Positions 44,236 to 54,830 of a stretch of DNA of 64,000 nucleotides are shown one piece after another. Every line of letters starts with the position of its first letter. The first letter of the stretch is position 1. The position numbers were made by a program, and so were the translations under genes. The notes beneath the pieces were generated by a model. It was given only the letters and a program-made list of their open reading frames with translations, ran no database searches and was not told the DNA's origin. Source of the DNA: Dugong dugon (lineage: Eukaryota; Chordata; Mammalia; Sirenia; Dugongidae); contig CM057481.1 of assembly GCA_030035585.1 (NCBI GenBank), forward strand, positions 62,257,128-62,321,127, given 5' to 3'.

Positions 44236-44450
44236 ACCTTTTTTTTTTTTGGTGAAAATATACATCGCCAAATATACACCATTTCAAAAATTTCTATGTG
44301 CACCATTCAGTGACATGGATTACATTCTTCCAGTTGTGCAGCTATTCTCACTATCCTTTTCCAAATTATTCCATCACCATTATCTTCAACTCACGGTCCC
44401 CTAGGCTTCCCATCAAACCTTTTGGGTTTCTGTTGTCAATTTGATCTCAC
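44236..44450 (-). mobile_element. L1-like 3' fragment of a second type
   Basis: Begins with a T-run, then GGTGAAAATATACATCGCC, ACCATTCAGTGACATGGATT and GTTGTGCAGCTATTCTCACT. It looks like an old-L1 3' end, reversed, and lies between two pieces of the younger L1 3'UTR. Confidence 0.6.
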
Positions 44451-44462
44451 AGAGATAATTCT

Positions 44463-44866
44463 TTTTTCTTTTTGTACTTTAGACGAAGGTTTACAGAACA
44501 TGTATTTTCTCATTAAACAGTTAGTACACATATTGCACTATGACAATGGTTAACAACCCCACAACATATCAACACTATCCCTTCTCAACCTTGGGTTTCC
44601 TATCCCCAGCTTTCCTGTCCCCTCCTGCCTTCTGGTCCTTGTCTCTGGACTGCTGTGCCTCATTAGTCCCGTTTTGTTTTATGGGGCTGTCCAATCCCTG
44701 GCTGAACGGTGAACCTTGGGGGTGACTTCACCATTGAGCAAAAAGGGTGGTTGGGGGCCATACTCTTGGGGTTTCTCCAGTCTCTATCAGGCCAGTGACT
44801 CTAGTCTCTTTTTTTGTGTTAGAATTTTGTTCTACATCCTTCTCCAGCTGCGTCCAGAGGAGCTAT
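44463..44866 (-). mobile_element. L1 3'UTR unit joined to truncated ORF2
   Basis: Same 400-bp unit as the insertion at 21,180-21,577: TTGTACTTTAGACGAAGG ... CTTGGGGTTTCTCCAGTCTC ... ACATCCTTCTCCAGCTGCG. It either is the 3'UTR of L1-B after a deletion in ORF2, or is a separate insertion with an unclear TSD. The breakpoint (TTCTCCAGCT...TCC) coincides with that of the other copy. Confidence 0.75.
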
Positions 44867-44869
44867 TAC

Positions 44870-47135
44870 ATAAATGGTATTGTTTTCCTGATTTCTTTTT
44901 CATCTTTCTCTGTGTTGGTATATAGGAATCCAACTAAGTTTTGTATGTTTATCTTGTATCATGCTACTCTGCTGAATCTTTCTATTAGTTCCAGTAGTTT
45001 TCTCGTGGAGTCTGTAAGGTTTTCTATGTATAGTATCATCTGCAAACAGGGACAGTTTAACTTCTTCATTACCAATTTGGATGCCCTTTATTTCTTTTTC
45101 TTGCCTTATTTTCTCTAGCTAGGACCTCCAGCACAACATTAAATAGGAGTGGAGATAAAGGGTATCCTTGTCTTGTTCCTGTTCTCAAGGGGAATATTTT
45201 CAGCCTGTCTCCATTAAGAATGATGTTGGCCGTTGGTTTTGCATAGACGTCCTTTATTATGCTGAGAAATTTCCCTTCTATACCTATTATATTGAGAGTT
45301 TTTATCAGGAATCGGTGTTGGACTTTGTCGAATGCAGTTTCTGCATCAACTGAGATGATCATGTGATTCTTTTCTTTCCTTTTATTTATATGGTGGATTA
45401 CATTGATTGATTTTCTAATGTGGAACCATACTTGCGTACTTGGTATGATCCTACTTTGTTGTGGTGTTTTATTTTTTTGATATGATGCTAAATTCTATTG
45501 GCTAGAATTTTGCTGAGAATTTTTGCATCTATATTCATGAGAGATATTGGTCTGTAATTTTCCTTTTTTGTGGTGTCTTTGCCTGGTTTTAGTATCAGGG
45601 TTATGCTGGCTTCATAAAATGAATTCAGAAGTATCCCTTCCTTTTCTATGTTCTGAAATAGTTTGAGTAGTACTGGTATAAGTTCTTCTCTGAACTTAGA
45701 ATTCTCCAATGAAGCCATCTGGGCCAGGGCTTTTTTTTTGTTGGGAGTTTTTTTTATTACCTTTTCAATCTCTTCTCTTGTTATGGGTCTGTTCACATTT
45801 TCAACATTACTTTGTGGTAGTTTGGGTAGGTCATGTGTTTCTAGAAATTTATCCATTTCCTCTAGATTTTTAAATTTGTTGGACTATAATTTTTCATAAT
45901 ACTTTATTATGATCCCTTTTATTTCAGTTGGGTCTGTTGTAATGTCCCCCATTTCATTTCTTATTTGGGTTATTTGCATCCTCTCCTGTTTTTCTTTTGT
46001 CAGTCTGGCCAGTGGTTTGTTGATTTTGTTGATCCTTTGAAAGAACCAACTTTTGGTTTTGTTGATTCTTTCTATTGTTTTTCTATTCTTTATTTCATTT
46101 ATTTCTGCTCTGATCTTTATTATTTCCTTTCTTCTAGTGGCTGTGGGCTTTTTTTGCTGTTCTTTTTCTATTTATTCGAGTTCTGTAGTTAATGTTTTGA
46201 TTTTGTCCCTTTCTTCTTTTTTGATGTGTGCATCTATTGCTATAAATTGTCCTCTGAGGACTGCCTTTGCTGTGTCCCAAAGGTTTTAGTATGGTGTGTT
46301 TTTCATTCTCATTTGATTCTAGGAATTTTTTGATTCCATCTCTGATTTCTTCTATTACCCAGTGATGTGTAAGCAGGGTGTTATTCAGTTTCCATGTAAT
46401 TGATTTTTTTTACTTGTTCTTCCTGTTGTTAATTTCTACTTTGATGGCATTGTTGTCAGATAAGATACTTTGAATTATCTCAACCTTTTGGATCTTGATG
46501 AGGATGGCTCTGTAGCCTAAGCTGTGGTCTATTCTAGAGAACGTTTCATGTGCATTGGAAAAGAATGTGCACTTTGCAGCTGTTGGGTGTAGTGCTCTAT
46601 ATATGTCTATGAGGCCAAGTTGGCTGATTGTGCCCTTTAGGTCTTCTGTATCTTTGTTGAGTTTCTTTCTAGATATTCTGTCCTTTACCGAGAGTGGTGT
46701 GTTAAAGCTCCTACTATTATTGTGGAACTCTCAGTTTCTCTTTTTAGTGTTGTTAGAATTTGTTTTATGTATTTTGGAGCCCTGTCGTTGGGTGGGTAGA
46801 TGTTTATTGTGGTTATGTCTTCATGATGGATCGTCCCCTTAATCATTATATAGTGTCTTTCTTTGTCTTTTATGGTGGATTTTGTTTCAAAGTTAATTTT
46901 ATCTGAGATTAGTATTGCCACTCCTGCTCTTTTTTGGTAACTGTTTGCTTGATATATTTTTTTCCATCCTTTGATTTTTAATAAATTCACATCTTTGTTT
47001 CTAAGGTGTGTCTCTTGTAGACAGCATACTGATGGATCCTGCTTTTTTAATCTATTCTGTTACTCTCCATCTCTTTATGGGTGCATTTAGGCCACTTACA
47101 TTCAGTGTAATTATTGATAGATGTGAGTTTATTGC
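44870..47135 (-). pseudogene. L1-B ORF2 remnant
   Basis: Minus-strand pieces in order: an eroded N-terminal endonuclease (about 47,135-46,990), then frame 46,990-46,685 with KRAGVAILISDKINF and INIYPPN. The GDFN catalytic motif is replaced by GAL and frame-shifted. A long broken middle follows, then 45,856-45,488 with [16 protein letters not shown] and [19 protein letters not shown]. Frame 45,362-45,069 has [11 protein letters not shown] (motif A) and [24 protein letters not shown] lies at about 45,034-45,045. The end of the protein is missing. Confidence 0.9.
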
Positions 47136-47302
47136 TGTCATTTTGTGGTGCTTTTTTTTGTGGTGCTGACGTTTTCTTTGTTCCTCTTACTCCCCTGTGC
47201 TGAATTCCTTTTGTTTGTGGATCTTTTTTCCATTTATTTTGTTTTTGTAGGTTTTGGTTTTACTAAGACTTTATGTTTTTCTTTTTTTTTAAAAAAAAAA
47301 AA

Positions 47303-47959
47303 GCAAAAAGAAAGTTTTATTTGGCATATATTCAAAAGGGCAGAAGTGGGAAGTGGACAAGCATGCTGCCAAAGCCATGTCTGCCCAAGTCCAAAGAATA
47401 TCACAGAATAGGTGAGAATGGAAAAAACGGACAAGCATGCTGCCACAGCCATGTCTGCCTGAGTCCAAAGAATATTACAGAATAGGAAAGAATGGGAAAA
47501 CGGTGAAGCATGCTGCCACAGCCATGTCTGTCTGAGTTCAAGGAAGGTTACAGAATTGTCAGTATATATCAACATCACAAAATGGGTAGAATCACTGAAA
47601 GCATCACTTTTTCACCGATTGGCTAGAAATTGTAATCTTACATTCTGAATCATCTTTCTTAACAGTCATGGTATGGGTTTCAGTTACAAAAGTCAGGAGG
47701 GTCTTCATTGGTCCAACAAATTCCTATTCACTAAATGTTAATAGAAAAAGACAAAAGGTGAAAAGTCCTTTGGGTTAGGTTTTATTGCCCTTTTGTGAAA
47801 ACTTCCTTAAGATAATATCTGAGATTGTCCCATCTGTTGTCTTATCTCAGGGCTCAGCTGATGTGTCTTTGTGAGCCTGTGAGGGCTCAGCTCCTGCTGG
47901 GTCACATCCTGTATGCTCAAGGAGAGGGAATAATAACTCCACTATTATTTCCTAAATCA
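47303..47959 (-). repeat. ERV 3' LTR, U3-R only
   Basis: On the minus strand it starts TGATTTAGGAAATAATAG right after the polypurine tract. U3 carries GATATATACT (47,570-47,561), a TATA-like box about 30 nt before GAACTCAGAC (about 47,539), the probable start of R. R holds three tandem units of about 74 bp (GCATGCTGCC at 47,361, 47,435 and 47,508 on the plus strand). AATAAA lies at 47,321-47,316, with the R end GC at 47,303 about 13 nt beyond. U5 is absent. Confidence 0.8.
47350..47545. repeat. Tandem repeat inside the ERV R region, about 74-bp units, three copies
   Basis: Anchors GCATGCTGCC at 47,361 and 47,435 and the same motif at 47,508 give periods of 74 and 73 bp. The other LTR copy has two units (anchors at 53,187 and 53,260, period 73). 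The unit number therefore differs between the two ends. Confidence 0.88.
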
Positions 47960-48106
47960 GTCCCTCCTTTTGATTGGAGATTGGAGATAACACATTGATG
48001 ATCAATACCTGGACTTAGTCGAGCTCCTAGATGGCGGCCAATGCAGGCTCTTTAAACTCACGGTGCTGGTTTTCCACCGGATACCATCTGGTTCTTCACC
48101 AGGTTA

Positions 48107-48367
48107 TTAAGTAAGAGAGATGTTCCCATCAATCACATTGCCAAAGTGAGCAGACTCAGTATATATCAACATTTTAGCCTGAGGCCTTCTTTTGTCTTTT
48201 AGGTGTGTAAGACAATAGAGGATAAATTTTATTATGCCTAATACTATCAGGATGTAGACTAAGAATATTACTATCCCTTGTAGTAGTGATCTAGTCCATG
48301 TACTTATTCCTGATGATAACCAACCAAAAAATCTCGTGTTTGTAAGGGTGTGACAATGTGTAATCAA
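48107..48367 (-). pseudogene. ERV env transmembrane-subunit C-terminus, remnant
   Basis: An 86-codon minus-strand frame just upstream of the polypurine tract, where env should end. It has a juxtamembrane segment with WLSSGISTWTRSLLQGI-type sequence, a hydrophobic anchor of about 23 residues (IVIFLVYILIVLGIIKFILY), then a short basic cytoplasmic tail starting around KDKRR. This layout is typical of gammaretrovirus-like (class I) ERV envelope proteins. The surface subunit, cleavage site and fusion peptide are not recognisable upstream, so the gene is a fossil. Confidence 0.7.
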
Positions 48368-51300
48368 GTAGCTTGCTGTCTGATTCTATGTATATCTTGT
48401 CTATAGCACAGACTACACTGTCTTGGACTAATAAAAAAAAAATCTAAGGTTATTTTGTTATCTCATGTCACCTTGGCTTATGAGATCAGAGATCACTGTT
48501 ATGCTTCTATCTCATCTGTCATTTGTCCCATAGTGACTGACAAATTTTTCTTAAAGATTTCTCCAATTCAGATATACCATAAGTAGGAATTAAAGCTACC
48601 AACCATACCCTGAATGTTGGACCAGTGGGTTTTCTTCTGACTTTCATTTTACAATGTGTAAGAATTTAAAATTACCTTTCCAGTATTTATTAGCATTGTT
48701 ACTATGAATACTTAAAGATAATCCTAAAGTTTCTGAAGTGCATTGTCCACACATTCGTCAGGAATCTAAACAGATTGCCCAGGTAAATTCACTATCAGTT
48801 GGAAAGGAATCATCTAAATTAGAATAGTTGGATCTACTGCACAGAAACATATATCCATAAGAAGCACACAAAGTTTGTCTAGAAGAAACAGAAGGTATAG
48901 AAAAATTTACATGTGACAAGTTTTCATTAGAGAACTAATGATTAGCAAGATAATATAGGATGGACCTTTCCTGTAGGAGGTCTTCAGTTAGTCTGTTTAA
49001 AACATACTAAGTGTTCTTCTCAAGGGCAAGCTGCCCCTCCTTGGTTTACCTATTAACAGTCATGAGTCACTTTCTCAGAAGCAGAAATGGAACCAAAGAC
49101 AAAACAGAGTCTGAGCCATGAGGTCGATCTCTTCTGAGAATCTGGTTTCTTTAAGATACATAATTTTCTGCATCGTAAGAGGGTGACAGTTGGATTACAA
49201 ACATTAGGCAGGTATTTCATATAACATTGTCTTAAATACTGCTTAAACTAATTACTAATTTACTCTAAACATAACTCTGTGTGATCTTTGAAGTTAGTTT
49301 CCTAAAACTGACTGAATTCTTAAAAAAAAAAAGCTCAATGCCCAGAGCAAAATGGTCTTATTAGTTTAACTGGACCATTGTTTGACTCAAAGTGGCTTCA
49401 GGAACCAGTCTTTTTTCTCAAAGTGCGAGGTTCAAAAGGATACCTTTGGGTTACCTCAACCTCCATGAAAGCCAGAAATCTGGATTCCAGGAGAATTGCA
49501 TACAACTCTCTCATCATTCTTTCCTTTGGATCATGATCTCGCTATAGAATCTTTTATCAAAAATGTTCAATAAATGGTAATTGGACATCATCTGGTTTTT
49601 AAGATCCCAGGCACCATACAGAAAACTAAGAAATGAAACAGAAACACTAACAATTATATTAGGCAATTGTCTGAAATAACCAACGAAACCATGACCCTAA
49701 GGTCTTTGAACCAAGGAAACAAATCTCATGAGGTGTTTGTCTCTACACAAGCAGCATCAGTAAATGCTTTTCATGTGCCTCAACAGCAACTACATTCTGC
49801 AAAACCTCAGATCGAGTATTAATATAAATATAGCAACATTTATCTATTGAGGCACAAAACTGTTTCTTAAGAGAACGGGAAATCTAATGCTGTTCTATTT
49901 TGTAAAATCATAGCTCAAATTTCAAATACTTCTCTGGTTATGACACTTACAACTTTGCTAAGTTTACCAACAAGAACTTCTTATTCAAGAGTTACAGTAT
50001 CTAAACCCATTAGTTAGATAATTAAGGAGAAAGGAAAACAGTTCCTTATATCCAGAAAGTAGGACCTTAAAACATCAGCAATATTAAAAAAAAGAAAAAC
50101 CCATAGTTTCCTTTAGTTTACTCAGTCTTATGTAGTTAATTTCTGTTCCATGTGATCCTGGATCAGCCGCAGTCTGTGAACCCATCAGCTTCTGCATAGG
50201 GGTTCTGGAAATTTTATTCAGTCTAGTCACAGTCCTTTGAGCAAGTCCAACATAGTCCATCTTTTTGTTGAGATTATTTTGGTCAAACTTTTTCAGCAAA
50301 TCAGCAAAGTAAAAACTTACCTGCAGAGAACAAAACTTAATATGGCCATGATTAATTCATAAGCATAATATTCTTAATAGCAAAAGACCTGATAGAAATT
50401 AATTATAAGCGTAACGTAAAGGCCAAATAAAATCAGTTAGAAAAAACTGTAGATAAAAATATTTCTAAATATAGCCATTAACCATATTCAAAGAGCTTCA
50501 GATATAATGCAGAATAATTTTGAGACAAAATACCATATAGTCAGGATATACTAAGAATATACCAAGATTATCAAATCTCTGAATACCTGAATAGTAGTAA
50601 AAAAAACTTTATAGGTAAATGATGTGAATTCTCTAATCAAACCATTGGCTTTGATAATGCTAGATTTAAAAAGATAAAGTTGTGACCAAGTTAGCAATAA
50701 AGAGATAATAATATAGGTCACTGTGAAACAATACCGAAGTTATTTAACCAAAGATCTTAAAGTAAAACCCTTAGCTTTCTTTTCTAAAAGCCATGAGGTG
50801 TGGGATTCAGACTCAGGAATCTTAATTCTAATGAGAAGACAAACCTTTGTCTTCCAGGCAGATTACACAAAGAATAAATTAACCCTTTAACTCAGAAATT
50901 AAAGAAAATTTTGTTATTTTAACTGCGAGAAACCCAATTCTTTGTTTTATATGCTACTTAACATTAAAACTCCTAAAAATCTCATAAACTAAACCATTAA
51001 CCTTTAGTCAGACAGATGAAAACTTGACCAGATCAAATAAATTTCTTTTTCAATAAACCTCTTAAAGGTTGCCTTTGTTGTATCTCTTACAGTGCATCCC
51101 TTTAAATGGCAAAAATGAACACACTCATTAGCAGACTTAAATATATATATCTGTCTATCCTTTCTCTTGTGGCATAAAAAGCAAAAGTATATAAACTTAA
51201 ATTATGACAAGTATTTATTAACTTAATAACATCAACAAGTTACCCAAAATGTCAAACTTATTTTAAGCCTATATATCATAAAATGCAACTGTTGTTGAAA

Positions 51301-53070
51301 GAAGAGTCTATTTAAACATTCTAAGATTTCATTCAACTTTTACTACTTCTCATATTTTCCCCTATCTAATTTTAGCCCTTAACGATTTTATCAACTGGCT
51401 TTGGAAATCACAAAGTCTCTGCTCACTTGACCAATTCATTGATATGGATATCACCTTAGGTGTCTGGCTACTGCTGGAAACATTTCTCCAGGCCACTTCA
51501 GGTGTGTCTCATTGTGATTTCTACTTTTTTTTTTGCTTCTTAAAGTTCCCCTATAATAGAGAGAACTGGTTTACAGTTCTATGATTAGGATCTACCCAAT
51601 TTCTGATAACTATAGCAAAGCAGCCATTTTTCTTGTCTTTTGTCTTAGAATAGTCTCCACCTAGCTGGAAAGGGGTCTTTCAAAAGCATCCCTGGAGCTA
51701 CAGGACCTTGGAGACTGGGAGTTGGGGAGGCCTAATGGTGCCCCGCCCTCACTCTCTTGACTCCTGGAAGATATTTACATATGTTTAAATTGATGGAGGC
51801 ATTTTGAGAGACAAAAGATAGCTAATTTCTTTCTTTTTTACTCTTCTGGAACTCCTACTTTAAGACAAAACTATCCTTTTTCCTTAAATGAAACACATTT
51901 CATATAATATCTAGCTTAAGTTACTTAAAAAGGTTTCACTTTTAAGACTGACATAGTATAGAACATAAAGATCTTAGTGTACTTTTCAAATAGACCAATT
52001 TATATCAAAGTTTCTCCAAGTAGCTATTAAAAATCTAAATCATAAGACAGACACAAGATGCTGTTTTTTCTGGATGAAGAAGGAACTGAGGTTCCATGAC
52101 TAGCCTTACAAAAAACAGCAATTCTCAGCCATAGCCACCAATCTAATACAAGACAAACTTAGACACAATGCTCTAGACCAGAAGCAAGCTCTTAGAACAA
52201 AAGGAGACAGAAAGACCACATACACTCACCAGATAATACCACACAAAACAAGGATATGGGGATCCTAGTTTCTAAAAGTGTATATAACAATTTTTGGTAA
52301 GATTGACTCAATTCAATGGAAAAAACAGGTACAGAACTACCACTTCTCCCTTAAATATCAAAACACAGGTCAGGAGCTGCCACCTCCCCCTGAGAATTTG
52401 GCAAAACAGGCAAGAGCTGCCACCTCTCCCTGCGAATTTGGCAAAACAGAGCACTATTTTCCAGGTTTTCTCTGAGCCACAAAAAAGAAACCTAGTGAGG
52501 AATGCCAGGGGGTTTGGACAGTGTTTTGCTTAGACCAATGTGTACCTTCGTTGCACGAGATTGCGGGTGGCAGTCCTCCTAGTGCTCTAGCTTGTCTCGT
52601 GACCACCTTATCCTGTCACGGAGACTTTAATGCTCATGATGAGCGCCGGTGACTGCCCTAATGACTTTTACTGGTCCACCCGTGCCCAAATTTTTGCAGC
52701 TTATAATGGCTCAAAGCTCTTTGAAAATAGAATTACCTCTTCAAACGCCCAAATCCAGGCCTAAACTGCAGTTCACTTAAAGAGTTACTAAATGTCTCTC
52801 TTAACCAAACGATGAGGCAAAAATCTAAGACAGATTCTCCTTAATCAAACAACCGGTTTTTCAAACAAATATGCCAAACAAAACTTAAGAAAACATGAGA
52901 AAGAGAACAACAAAAAAATAAGCAAATTTTCATTTTTTGAGAGCACTCACCCTGTCAATCTCGAAGGGACATGGAGTGGGAACATGTGGATCCAGAAGAT
53001 GGGACTTTTCTTTGCTGTCTTCTGCTCCGCAGTCCAGGTCTCTTCAAAGTCGACAGGATTCGTAGCTTCA
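48368..53070 (-). mobile_element. ERV internal region, eroded (gag-pol-env zone)
   Basis: By position this should hold gag, pol and most of env. No frame over about 86 codons survives, and I cannot place protease, reverse-transcriptase or integrase motifs. The longest minus-strand frame (50,084-50,299, 71 codons) has no motif that I can name. A 40-bp tandem repeat lies at 52,331-52,450. The stretch is AT-rich and may have lost much of its coding sequence. Confidence 0.6.
52331..52450. repeat. 40-bp tandem repeat, three diverged units
   Basis: AACTACCACTTCTCCC (52,335), AGCTGCCACCTCCCCCTGAG (52,375) and AGCTGCCACCTCTCCCTGCG (52,415) recur every 40 bp, and each continues into an AAT.T..CAAAACA-type end. 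It lies about 0.6 kb after the primer-binding site in proviral orientation, in the gag or leader zone. Confidence 0.85.
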
Positions 53071-53089
53071 GATCCTACTCACAGCACCA
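53071..53089 (-). promoter_or_regulatory. ERV primer-binding site
   Basis: Minus strand TGGTGCTGTGAGTAGGATC, 5 nt after the LTR end. It begins with the TGG expected from a tRNA CCA end. By memory it matches the tRNA-His complement at about 15 of 19 positions and tRNA-Leu at about 13, so tRNA-His is favoured but not proven. Confidence 0.65.
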
Positions 53090-53094
53090 TTAAC

Positions 53095-53292
53095 TGTCGT
53101 AGGAGAAAAACATCACAAAATTTAGTGAAGCAAAAAGAAATTTTCTTCTGCATATATTCAAAAGGGCAGAAGTGGGAAGCGGACAAGCATGCTGCCACAG
53201 CCATGTCTGCCCGAGTCCAAAGAATATCACAGAATAGGTGAGAATGGGAAAACAAACAAGCACGCTGCCACAGCCATGTCTGTCCGAGTTCC
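53095..53292 (-). repeat. ERV 5' R-U5 (U3 missing)
   Basis: Starts GGAACTCGGACAGACATGG on the minus strand, with two of the 73-bp units, the R end TTTTTGC, then U5 (TTCACTAAATTTTGTGATGT...) ending CTCCTACGACA. Its start corresponds to about 47,539 in the other LTR, roughly 30 nt after the TATA-like box. The polyadenylation signal is mutated here (AAGAAAA). Confidence 0.8.
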
Positions 53293-53629
53293 TGTTTTTC
53301 TTCTTTATTTTGATGAGTAGGTTTGTTAACTTTCTTCATGGTTACCTTGAAATTTACCCTTATGTTCCTAGGTTTGAATCAGTCTATTATTACTTGGTAT
53401 TGCCTTGCCTTCCTCTCCATTGGAAGGTTCTATACCTACCACATTTATTCCCTCTTTCATTGTTCTGTTGCTGTTGTCATTTACAGATTAATCCTTCTGG
53501 TTCCCTGTTGTATTCTTTTGGTTTTGGATAGTCCTTGAGAATTCATTTCCTAGGTTGGTATCTGGCTGGTACAATCCTGTGTCCTAGATCAGCCTGTGGT
53601 CTGATGTTGTTTGTTCTCAGATCAAAGGA

Positions 53630-54830
53630 CTCCCTTTAATAATTCTTACAAGTTTGGTTTGGTTTTTACACAGTCCCTTAATTTCTGTTTATCTGGAAAT
53701 GACCTAATTTCATCATCATATTTGAACAAGAGTTTTGCAGGATATATTATTCTTGACTGGCAATTTTTTTCTTTCAAGGTTTTATATATGTCATTCCATT
53801 GCCTTCTTGCCTGCGTGGTTTCTGCTGAATAATCTGAGCTGAGTCTTATTGTTTCTCGTGTGTGTGTGACTTTTGGTTTTTCTCGAGCAGCTCCCAGGAT
53901 TCTTTGTTTGTCTTTGGTTTTAGCGAGTGTGATTATGATATGCCTTGGTGATTTTCTTTTGGGGTCTATCCTATATGGCGTTCATTGAGCTTCTTGGATG
54001 ATCAGCTTTTCATCTTTCATGATATTGGGGAAGTTTTCTGTCAGCAATTCTTCGATGACCCTCTCTGTGTTTTCTGTTTTCTCCCCTGTTCTGGAACTTG
54101 GATCATTAGTAGATTTTTGCTTTTGTTTGTATCCCATGTAATTCTTAGGATTTCTTCATTTTTCTTTGTTCTTTTTTCTGATTTTTCCTCAAACAGAGTT
54201 GTATCCAAGTGTTTGTCTTCAGTTCCACTGATCCTGTCTTCCATCATTTCAAATCTGCTTCTCGGCCCTTCTATGACACTGTCCATTTCTGAAATCTTGT
54301 TATTTATCCTTTGGTTTTCTAATTGTTGTTTTTTATGATTTCTAGTTGTGAATTTGTTTTATCATTTTGTTCCTGTATTATTTTCTTGAATTCTTCCATT
54401 TTTTTTTATTCTTAAATAAATTATTACTTTTTTTTTTTTAATTGTACTTCAGGTGAAAGCTTACAGAACAAATAGTTTCACATGAAACAGTAATACGCAT
54501 ATTGTTTAATTTCTTCCATTTTTTTGTCTGTATTTTCCATGAATTTGCCTGCCTTTTCCATGAATTTGTCTATTTTTTCCTCATTTTTGTCTGCTTTTTG
54601 TTTCAACTCTTGGATAATTCTGAGTATTACAGATCTGAGTTCCCTATCAGGTAGTTCTAGTGCTTTTTCTTCTACTGGAAGGTCATCTGGTGTTTTATTT
54701 TGGATGCCTACTGGAACCATCCTGTCCTGTTTTTGTATATGTTTTGATATTGTATGTGTCTTTGGGGCATTCAGTAGTTATTTTCCTTCTTTATTGTAGA
54801 TTTGTTAGTTTTGTCCTGCTTTTTTGTTTT
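53630..54830 (-). pseudogene. L1-B ORF1 remnant
   Basis: Minus-strand frame 54,720-54,478 carries a Lys/Glu-rich coiled-coil-like part (RIIQELKQKADKNEEKIDKF). A 105-bp L1 3' fragment interrupts it at 54,406-54,510. Frame 54,286-54,041 continues with FEMMEDRISGTEDKH and VPEQGRK. The C-terminal domain (SSDYSAETTQARRQWNDIYK, RIIYPAKLLFKYDDEIRSF) lies at about 53,860-53,670. The gene encodes the L1 RNA-binding chaperone. Internal stops are present. Confidence 0.85.
54406..54510 (-). mobile_element. Very short L1 3'-end copy inside ORF1 of L1-B
   Basis: T-run, then AATTGTACTTCAGGTGAAAG and ACAGAACAAATAGTTTCACA: the last 80-odd bp of the L1 3'UTR with poly-A on the minus strand. The flanking repeat TTCTTCCATTTTTTT (54,391-54,405) reappears as TTCTTCCATTTTTTT at 54,511-54,525. 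Confidence 0.85.

Larger units (their letters stand above)
47284..53292 (-). mobile_element. Endogenous retrovirus copy, processed-pseudogene structure
   Basis: A 6-kb proviral sequence read on the minus strand: R-U5 (53,292-53,095), primer-binding site (53,089-53,071), an eroded internal region, an env end (48,367-48,107), a polypurine tract AAAAGGAGGGAC (47,971-47,960), U3-R (47,959-47,303), then a T12/A9 tail. The 5' copy lacks U3 and the 3' copy lacks U5. It is flanked by the perfect 10-bp repeat TGTTTTTCTT (47,274-47,283 and 53,293-53,302), longer than the 4-6 bp made by retroviral integrase. This is what L1-driven reverse transcription of a viral RNA would leave. Confidence 0.85.

Noticed and set aside
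47350-47545. CRISPR-like array
   Set aside because: Directly tandem 74-bp units without spacers, in a vertebrate ERV LTR.
53095-53292. Truncated solo LTR
   Set aside because: A primer-binding site follows directly and a second LTR copy in the same orientation lies 5 kb away with a shared outer TSD, so both belong to one proviral copy.
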